This document shows, one piece after another, positions 6,477-11,794 of a stretch of DNA of 11,794 bases (positions within the stretch are counted from its first letter, which is position 1; every line of letters starts with the position of its first letter). The notes below the pieces were generated by a model. It saw only the letters and a list, made by a program, of their open reading frames with translations. It did not search any database and was not told where the DNA came from. Location of the stretch: contig CAZIWX010000079.1 in the NCBI GenBank assembly GCA_964543125.1, positions 1-11,794 on the forward strand. Reading direction: 5' to 3'. The stretch is from CAZIWX01 sp964543125. Lineage in GTDB: Bacteria > Fidelibacterota > UBA8477. A program made the translations under genes and the position numbers.

Positions 6477-7730
6477 TCAGGTATCCACTGAAAATAGTGA
6501 CCTGTAAGCCGTTAAATTAATAATTGGCGGTTTAAATAGATCCTGTAAAACCAAACCCACGGCACCCAACATTCCAGCTCTGTTTTTCAAACTACCCGGT
6601 AGAATTTGTACTTCCCGGGCCGGCATCCGCAATTCATCCTCCCGGGTTTTAGCCAGGGCAAAGTCCAGCACTGATTCACATTGATCGATTACCGGTCCAC
6701 CGAGAACGATCATTTCCGGATTTAAAAAATTGATGATGCTGATAATCAACATACCCAACAATCCACCGAACTCCTGAAGTGCGGTTGTTGCCAGCTCATC
6801 GCCCTCCAAAGCCGCACTCGCTACCAGCGCCAAGTCCAGTTTTCTACCTTTTAGCCGGGAATTTACATGGTTGGTTTCCAAATGCTGTTGAATCGCGTTC
6901 ATGAGATAACGATTGGTCAAAATCTCACCATACCGGTGTTGCTTGGCATGGAGGATAGGGAAATTTTCCTTATTGAAGTTTAATGCCCCAACCTCGTTAT
7001 AACCAATCTCGCCGGCAGAGGAGCTGAATCCCCGGTATAATTCACCATTAATCACAAGTCCGGCGCCCAGTCCTTCACCCAGCCACACATAGACCAGATT
7101 TTCAGCATCGATTCCGGCGCCCCAGTGAAACTCACCAAGGGTCGTGGTTTTTACATCATTTTCGATGTAAACTTTCGTATCCAACAAGCTTTCCACGTGT
7201 GATCTGATGGGGAAACCGACCCAGGATTTGAGGGTATCGGCGTAGCGCAGAGTTCCCTTCTTATAATTTACTAAGCCCGGTAAAGCGACACCAACTCCCA
7301 GTATTCGATCCATCTTGGATTCATCATCAAATAACTTCTCAATGGCTTTCACGATTCGGCGTAAAATATTTTCCGGATTGTTGTTGTCTTTATAGGTGAT
7401 GGATTTTTGGGCAATGGTCTCGGCATTCATATTAGTAACGAGAATACTGGCGGAGTTCAGATGAATTTCAACACCAATAGCGTACCAAGCATTGGCATTG
7501 AATTCCAGCATGATGGGACGCCGGCCGCCCCGGTTCGTGGACTCGCCCTTCCCCACTTCATAGATGATTTCCGTCTCTAGCAGCCGCGCCACGATGCCGC
7601 CAATGATCACTTTCGACAGTCCCATGATCCGCGCTACTTCCGAACGCGAGAGCGGACCTTGATCACGAACAATTCTTAAGACACTGATTTCATTGATTTG
7701 CCGGACAAAATGGAAATTATTTTTCTTCAT
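6477..7730 (-). CDS. ROK-family transcriptional regulator (NagC/Mlc type) lacking the zinc-site signature
   Basis: 417 residues, the usual length for ROK repressors. An N-terminal winged helix-turn-helix (about 12-62) reads GPLSRSEVARIMGLSKVIIG, then the wing GGRRP (68-72). The ROK fold follows: degenerate nucleotide segment YAIGVEIHLNSASILV (83-98; E where kinases have catalytic-site DxGxT), GVGVALPGLV (145-154), sugar-contact pair N191-D192, WLGEGLGAGLVINGEL (216-231) and AGEIGY (239-244). Typical ROK proteins have GEIGH followed by CxCGxxGCxE, which binds zinc. Here the His is Y244, and no cysteine occurs from 245 to 350, so the metal site is gone. A purine-rich GAGGGG lies just before the ATG. 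The gene is divergent from the sugar nucleotidyltransferase gene, so it probably controls that operon and itself in response to an amino sugar or sugar phosphate. The ligand is unknown. Confidence 0.92.
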   Translation of the reverse strand: MKKNNFHFVRQINEISVLRIVRDQGPLSRSEVARIMGLSKVIIGGIVARLLETEIIYEVGKGESTNRGGRRPIMLEFNANAWYAIGVEIHLNSASILVTNMNAETIAQKSITYKDNNNPENILRRIVKAIEKLFDDESKMDRILGVGVALPGLVNYKKGTLRYADTLKSWVGFPIRSHVESLLDTKVYIENDVKTTTLGEFHWGAGIDAENLVYVWLGEGLGAGLVINGELYRGFSSSAGEIGYNEVGALNFNKENFPILHAKQHRYGEILTNRYLMNAIQQHLETNHVNSRLKGRKLDLALVASAALEGDELATTALQEFGGLLGMLIISIINFLNPEMIVLGGPVIDQCESVLDFALAKTREDELRMPAREVQILPGSLKNRAGMLGAVGLVLQDLFKPPIINLTAYRSLFSVDT

Positions 7731-7756
7731 GAACCCCTCAACCTGCTTGACAACAA

Positions 7757-7788
7757 TTTGTAAAGGGTAAGTTAATAAAGTAAATTTA
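7757..7788 (+). promoter_or_regulatory. Candidate promoter for the nucleotidyltransferase-hexosaminidase operon
   Basis: TTTG (7757-7760), 20 bp, then TAAATTTA (7781-7788) is one base from the TTTG-N19-21-TAnnTTTG Bacteroidota pattern. A TTGACA at 7747-7752 is also present, but no good -10 stands 17 bp from it (18 bp gives GTTAAT). The leader to the ATG at 7871 would be about 75 bases. Confidence 0.4.
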
Positions 7789-7790
7789 CT
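7779..7790. promoter_or_regulatory. Perfect 12-bp palindrome, candidate ROK operator
   Basis: AGTAAATTTACT is its own reverse complement and lies in the 86-140-base space between the divergent ROK and nucleotidyltransferase starts. It covers the predicted -7 box of the rightward promoter, where a bound dimeric repressor would block initiation. ROK repressors such as NagC bind A/T-rich palindromes; binding here is inferred. Confidence 0.45.
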
Positions 7791-7870
7791 AATTCCAGTG
7801 CTTTCTCCCAGTTCATTTGGTGAACCCCGCTAAAATGCTTATACTTATCGGCACGCACGCGACTCAAATC

Positions 7871-9079
7871 ATGGAAAAAACAATCATCATTTTTGAACCC
7901 CTGGATGTGACCCGTTACGGTCCCCTGGTCCAGCTGCGGCACGTGGCCGATCTACGCTACGGGATCTACTCCAATTGGGAGCGGGCCGAGCAGCTCCTGC
8001 CCGGTTTCAACTTAGGTTTATGGGGCAGATCGCTGCTCCAGCATGTAAACTCCGAGTCACATCCGGACACCAATATCAACGAAAAATCGGGTCCGGCGTA
8101 TTATCTCCACGGAGGTGTTCCAGCCTGGCACTATCCAAAATTTATTGAACTCTTAAAGCAGGAGCAAGCTCTGACCTGGCAGGGTAATATTTTGGCGGCT
8201 CGCATCGATTCCGTTACACCGCCAACGCCCCACTTTTTCACAATCATGAAGGAATTGCCCCGGACGGAATTGGATGAGACATTTGGCGATTACCCTTTAT
8301 TTTTTCGGGAGTTTCTGGACCTACGGAGTGCTGCTTTAGCGCATGATCTGATATTTTGGCGGCAGCACAACGAAACGGACAAATCTTTCGATCCCCTGCT
8401 CCCCATGCTCCAGCCGGAATCCATTTTTATCCACGCCGGGGCGGATATATCCGATGGTGTTTTTATTGATGCCGGTCAAGGACCCGTTGTCATAGACCGC
8501 GGTGTGAAGGTGCCACCCTTTTGCTCCTTGCACGGACCTTTATACCTCGGGCCTGACACCCAACTAAACGACGGCGCTCGAATCGAGGCGTCGATTGTGG
8601 GTAACCGGTGCCGATTGGGCGGAGAAATTTCTGAATCCATACTTATGCCCTACACCGAAAAAAAACATACCGGTTTCCTGGGACAGGCATTGGTTGGTTC
8701 CTGGGTTAACATTGGCGCCGGAATCAGCTCCGGTCAGGCTGGTCAATATGAGGCTGATACCTCAATCCATTGGGCCGGCCGAATCTTTAAAACCGACCAA
8801 AACCATGCCGGACCGACTATCGGTGATTTTGCCGTCCTGGAAAGCGGATCTCAATTGCCGCCGGATTCAGTGTTTGGCATATTTTCCGATTATTTTCAGT
8901 CCGGAGTAACCCAAAAAGACGTGGCGGATTTCACCCGGGGAAACGCCCGGAAAGAAATCAACCGGACCATACGCAATGCGGCCGCCGAACTAACCAAACA
9001 TCAACTCTCCATGACACCGGCCCTGGAAGCCCTCATCCGGGATCTTTGGAAAACACCTGATTCCGGTTGGCATTGGTAA
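7871..9079 (+). CDS. GlmU-like sugar nucleotidyltransferase / left-handed beta-helix protein (NTP_transf_4-like)
   Basis: 402 residues from the ATG at 7871. Upstream in-frame TTG/GTG/ATG codons at 7817, 7820 and 7835 exist, but family similarity begins at EKTIIIFEPLD, so the later ATG is preferred; none has a Shine-Dalgarno. Residues 1-180 resemble the divergent nucleotidyltransferase domain of GlmU-like proteins (start IIIFEP, then LVQLRHVADLRYGIYSNWER, matching the family's xxxTRPVAxxRxGI-xxREKW pattern). No classical LAAGxGTRM loop is present. Residues 185-335 form hexapeptide-repeat left-handed helix turns (GPVVIDRGVKVPPFCSLHGPLYLG, then IVGNRCRLGGEISESILM), with the conserved KKHTGFLGQALVGSWVNIGAG (264-284). 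Such proteins are thought to make a nucleotide sugar and/or acetylate a sugar phosphate, but function is inferred only from GlmU. Cytoplasmic; probably co-transcribed with the hexosaminidase lipoprotein 70 bases downstream. Confidence 0.88.
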   Translation: MEKTIIIFEPLDVTRYGPLVQLRHVADLRYGIYSNWERAEQLLPGFNLGLWGRSLLQHVNSESHPDTNINEKSGPAYYLHGGVPAWHYPKFIELLKQEQALTWQGNILAARIDSVTPPTPHFFTIMKELPRTELDETFGDYPLFFREFLDLRSAALAHDLIFWRQHNETDKSFDPLLPMLQPESIFIHAGADISDGVFIDAGQGPVVIDRGVKVPPFCSLHGPLYLGPDTQLNDGARIEASIVGNRCRLGGEISESILMPYTEKKHTGFLGQALVGSWVNIGAGISSGQAGQYEADTSIHWAGRIFKTDQNHAGPTIGDFAVLESGSQLPPDSVFGIFSDYFQSGVTQKDVADFTRGNARKEINRTIRNAAAELTKHQLSMTPALEALIRDLWKTPDSGWHW

Positions 9080-9137
9080 AACCGAAAATTTTAAATTCCA
9101 CCCACACCCGAGACCTGAACGGGGGAACTTGGACTTG

Positions 9138-9149
9138 AAAGGAAATTGA
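9138..9149 (+). promoter_or_regulatory. Shine-Dalgarno of the hexosaminidase-hydrolase gene
   Basis: AAAGGA (9138-9143) lies 6 bases before the ATG at 9150. It is the clearest, best-spaced ribosome binding site in the window and fixes the start. Most other starts here have weak or no such site, which is expected in Bacteroidota-like genomes. Confidence 0.6.
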
Positions 9150-11794
9150 ATGCGACGTTGGGAAAAAATCCTGGTTATAGTGCTTACTTCCACACTTTTG
9201 GTAACCGGCTGTGTTCTTTATTCAGAATTGCTGACTACCGAACCGGGAATTTGGGCGGAACGCAGCCTGAAACACCTCACGTTGCGGCAAAAAATCGCTC
9301 AGATGCTGGTTTACCACATGAACATGAAATACCTCAACGCAAGCAGTTCCGGTTGGCGGGAAGTGGAAAAGTTGGTGAAATCCGACGGTGTCGGAGGAAT
9401 TCATATTTATCGGGGCAATGTGGGTGATGCTATTTTCCAGCTAAACCAGCTGCAACACGACTCTAAAATTCCCATTTTGGTCGATGCCGATCTGGAATAC
9501 GGTCTGGGCTGGCGGGTACCGGGTGGAACCGATATCCCCTATAACATGGCAATTGCCGCGACGGGAAATCCGCAAAATGCCTTTGTCGCTGGTAAAATCA
9601 CCGCCGAGGAAGGCCGGGCGGTGGGCATTCATCTCGGACTTGTGCCCGTGGTGGATGTGAACAACAATCCGGAAAATCCCATTATCAACACGCGATCATT
9701 TGGCGAAGACCCGGATCTGGTGGCACGATTTGCTACCCGGTATATCGCAGGTATGCACGCGGGCGGTATGGCCGCCACGGCCAAGCATTTTCCGGGTCAT
9801 GGCGATACCGGAACCGACTCCCACACCCGGCTGGCAACCATTCCCAGCGATTCGACCCGTTTATGGAGCACGGAACTCCCGCCCTTCCGGGCTGCCATCC
9901 AGGCCGGTGTCGATCTGGTCATGATCGCCCATCTCCATGCACCGGACTTTCAACCCGATGCTTACACTCCGGCGACGCTTTCGCCCTTTTGGATTCAGGA
10001 TATTCTGCAAAAACGGCTGGGCTTCAAGGGTATTGTAATCTCGGATGCCATGAGCATGGGTGGCATCACACAAAATTACACTGATGAATATGCCATCATT
10101 ACCGGCATCAATGCCGGGTTGGACATGATCCTGCAAAATCGGAATTTCACCCATTTTGTAGCCGTGGTTGAACAGGCCGTGCGAGACAGCCTCATTCCGG
10201 AAAGTCGAATCAACGCTTCAGCACTGAAAATTTTAAGACTCAAAGAAAAATTGAGGTTGAATAAAGACCGTTACCTATACCCGGAAAAAACCCGGAAAAT
10301 CTACGGCAGCCGGGAAAACGCGAGTCTGGCTGATCAGATCGCTCAGGCGGCCCTTACACTCGTTAAAAATGACGGTAATCAGGTTCCGCTAAAGCTGTCT
10401 GAGAAAGATACTCTCATCATATTGGATGTCTATGATTCCGGCTATAATCATGAACTCACAACCGTTTCCCGTACGCTGGCGCAACAGAACGTACCGGTGA
10501 AGGTTTTCCCTATCGACGCAACGGACGGCACGGGTTATTTCATCGATATTTCCGGGCAGATCCCTGACAATGCACCCATTTTAGTCAACGCGTTCTGCCG
10601 CTACCTGATGAATAAGGGGCGCATCTTTTTACCCATCCGGGAAACGGATTTTCTGCGGGAGGTTTTCAGTAAATCCAAGCGCACGATTTTGGTTAGTTTC
10701 GGTACGCCTTATCTCTTGCAGGATTTTCCGGAAGTTGGTGCTTATTTATGCGCTTATGGCACCAGTGATCAAATGCAGAATGCCGTGGTTTCCGCTTTAA
10801 TGGGCCAGTCAGCCGTTGGGGGGCAATTACCGGTTTCAATTCCGGAGATCGCCCCGATCGGCACAGGTATAAAATTAGCTGTTGATCCGGTAACATTTGA
10901 GATCCCGGATAAAGATTTTGGGGTACGTTTAAAACAGGGTTTGCCTTCTCAAATCAATGCAAACACACGGCAGTTAATACCCTTGCTCAAGGAAGCCATC
11001 GCCGATTCCGCCTGGCCCGGTGGGGTCATGCTGGCGGCTCGGGATGGTGAGATATTTTTCCATGAAGGTTTTGGGTATCACACCTACGCGAAAAATGAGT
11101 CTACCCGCCGGGGCGACATTTTTGACCTGGCCTCGGTCACCAAGGTGATTGCCACCACCAGCGCAGTAATGAAACTTTACGAGAACGGTCAGCTCTCCCT
11201 GGGCGACAAAGTCGTGCAGTACCTGCCCCAGTTCAAGGGTCCGGACGCAGAAAACACGCATCTGAAAAAGACGATCACGATTAAAAATTTGCTGACCCAC
11301 ACCGCCGGACTACCACCTTTCCGCCGTTTTTACATGATGGAAGGTGATGTCAATGCCCGCTGGGATAGTCTTTTTCAAACGGCTCTGGATACTTTACCGG
11401 GCGCCAAAACCATCTACTCCGATATCGGTGTGATCTTATTAGGCAAGATCATTGAAAAGATTAGCGGTATGGGTTTGGACAAATATGTGAAGCAGGAAAT
11501 TTTCGAACCGTTGGGGATGACATCCACCTATTTTAATCCGCCGGCCAGCCGAATGAAACGCATTGTACCCACTGAATACAGCGAATCGGAAGGTGGCTTC
11601 ATTCACGGTCATGTCCACGATGAAAATTCCTACAGTTTTGGCGGCGTCACTGGCCACGCCGGGTTGTTCAGCACGGCTCACGATTTGGCCATTCTGCTGC
11701 AGACGCTTCTCAATGGGGGTGCCTACGGTGACACACGGATCGTAAAGCCGGCCACGGTTTCGTTGTTCGTCGAGCGCGCCAACCTGGTGCAGGG
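9150..11794 (+). CDS. Lipoprotein fusing NagZ-like GH3 beta-N-acetylhexosaminidase to a serine beta-lactamase-fold hydrolase (C-terminus beyond window)
   Basis: Open from ATG 9150 to the edge: 881 residues, no stop. Lipobox LVTGC puts the lipidated Cys at 21. GH3 domain about 35-375: VDADLEYGLG, RSFGEDP (182-188), and the NagZ signature KHFPGHGDTGTDSH (212-225), in which the D223/H225 pair is the family's acid/base dyad. Nucleophile D299 is in VISDAMSMGG. A GH3 C-terminal-like segment spans about 385-570. From about 605 a serine hydrolase of the beta-lactamase/penicillin-binding class C fold begins: SxxK at S662-VT-K665, Tyr motif Y756-S-D, and HAG (836-838) in the KTG position. All catalytic residues of both halves are present. 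NagZ-type enzymes remove GlcNAc from muropeptides. The second domain resembles Bacillus YbbE/AmiE, an N-acetylmuramyl-L-alanine amidase with this fold, though esterase or D,D-peptidase activity is equally possible. It should face the periplasm. Probable operon with the GlmU-like gene. Confidence 0.93.
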   Translation, partial: MRRWEKILVIVLTSTLLVTGCVLYSELLTTEPGIWAERSLKHLTLRQKIAQMLVYHMNMKYLNASSSGWREVEKLVKSDGVGGIHIYRGNVGDAIFQLNQLQHDSKIPILVDADLEYGLGWRVPGGTDIPYNMAIAATGNPQNAFVAGKITAEEGRAVGIHLGLVPVVDVNNNPENPIINTRSFGEDPDLVARFATRYIAGMHAGGMAATAKHFPGHGDTGTDSHTRLATIPSDSTRLWSTELPPFRAAIQAGVDLVMIAHLHAPDFQPDAYTPATLSPFWIQDILQKRLGFKGIVISDAMSMGGITQNYTDEYAIITGINAGLDMILQNRNFTHFVAVVEQAVRDSLIPESRINASALKILRLKEKLRLNKDRYLYPEKTRKIYGSRENASLADQIAQAALTLVKNDGNQVPLKLSEKDTLIILDVYDSGYNHELTTVSRTLAQQNVPVKVFPIDATDGTGYFIDISGQIPDNAPILVNAFCRYLMNKGRIFLPIRETDFLREVFSKSKRTILVSFGTPYLLQDFPEVGAYLCAYGTSDQMQNAVVSALMGQSAVGGQLPVSIPEIAPIGTGIKLAVDPVTFEIPDKDFGVRLKQGLPSQINANTRQLIPLLKEAIADSAWPGGVMLAARDGEIFFHEGFGYHTYAKNESTRRGDIFDLASVTKVIATTSAVMKLYENGQLSLGDKVVQYLPQFKGPDAENTHLKKTITIKNLLTHTAGLPPFRRFYMMEGDVNARWDSLFQTALDTLPGAKTIYSDIGVILLGKIIEKISGMGLDKYVKQEIFEPLGMTSTYFNPPASRMKRIVPTEYSESEGGFIHGHVHDENSYSFGGVTGHAGLFSTAHDLAILLQTLLNGGAYGDTRIVKPATVSLFVERANLVQ

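Larger units (their letters stand above)
6251..6482. repeat. Inverted-repeat-bounded 232-bp spacer element
   Basis: The spacer between the convergent genes is bounded by ACTTGATCCGGT (6251-6262) and ACCGGATCAGGT (6471-6482), 11 of 12 bases complementary in inverted orientation. A third partial copy (CCGGATCAGG, 6273-6282) forms an imperfect direct repeat with the right end: GTGCTTTTCAAGCCGGATCAGG versus GTGCTTCAACCGGATCAGG. Both flanking genes take their TGA stop from these repeats. No target-site duplication or transposase is seen. The interior holds no convincing gene. It could be a MITE/REP-like element or just repeated terminator modules. Confidence 0.4.

Noticed and set aside
7747..7776. 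TTGACA as a sigma-70 -35 element
   Set aside because: No good -10 lies 16-18 bases downstream (best is GTTAAT at 18 bp); the TTTG-N20-TAAATTTA arrangement fits better with the other promoters in the window.
8336..8909. Frames on both strands inside the GlmU-like gene (e.g. 8595-8909 plus, 8336-8533 minus)
   Set aside because: The GlmU-like protein has clear domain motifs across this interval; these frames are overlaps in other phases with no independent signals.
9861..11681. Several antisense frames of 67-108 codons within the GH3/hydrolase gene
   Set aside because: The sense frame carries all catalytic motifs; the antisense translations show no domain or start signals.

Overview
The window looks like chromosomal DNA from a Gram-negative bacterium, most likely of the FCB group (Bacteroidota / Ignavibacteria / Calditrichota-like). 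This is inferred, not proven. It rests on: an exported beta-barrel-like protein and a lipoprotein; a GlmU-like sugar nucleotidyltransferase of the type common in that group; a GH3 + serine-hydrolase fusion lipoprotein; few Shine-Dalgarno sequences; and upstream motifs resembling the Bacteroidota promoter (TTTG about 19-20 bp before TAnnTTTG). No rRNA, tRNA, CRISPR array or transposase is visible.

Left block (1-5211, all minus strand). Four tightly packed genes read leftward: a membrane sensor histidine kinase (3343-5211), an NtrC-type sigma-54 response regulator (1936-3342), a secreted coiled-coil protein (1038-1946) and the N-terminal 342 residues of a probable outer-membrane beta-barrel protein (1-1027, cut by the window edge). 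Junctions are a TAG-ATG abutment, an 11-base overlap and a 10-base gap. This suggests one transcript in which an envelope-signal two-component system is co-expressed with two envelope proteins of unknown function.

Middle (5212-6476). A 304-base divergent spacer carries promoter candidates in both directions. It is followed by a plus-strand gene for a UvrB/UvrC-motif (UVR) protein of unknown role. The convergent spacer 6257-6476 has no convincing gene. It holds a 12-base inverted repeat at its ends, a strong hairpin over the UVR gene's stop, and a second nested hairpin with a T-tract that looks like the terminator of the ROK gene.

Right block (6477-11794). A ROK-family regulator (minus) is divergent from a probable two-gene operon (plus): a GlmU-like nucleotidyltransferase/left-handed beta-helix protein, then a lipoprotein fusing a NagZ-like GH3 N-acetylhexosaminidase to a serine beta-lactamase-fold domain (881 residues seen, cut by the right edge). 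A perfect 12-bp palindrome sits on the predicted -7 box between the divergent genes and is the natural candidate operator. Together these suggest a cell-wall amino-sugar (muropeptide) recovery locus: the lipoprotein would trim GlcNAc and possibly the peptide from muropeptides, the GlmU-like protein would act on a sugar phosphate, and the ROK protein would sense an amino sugar. The pathway assignment is inference; the domain assignments are well supported by motifs.
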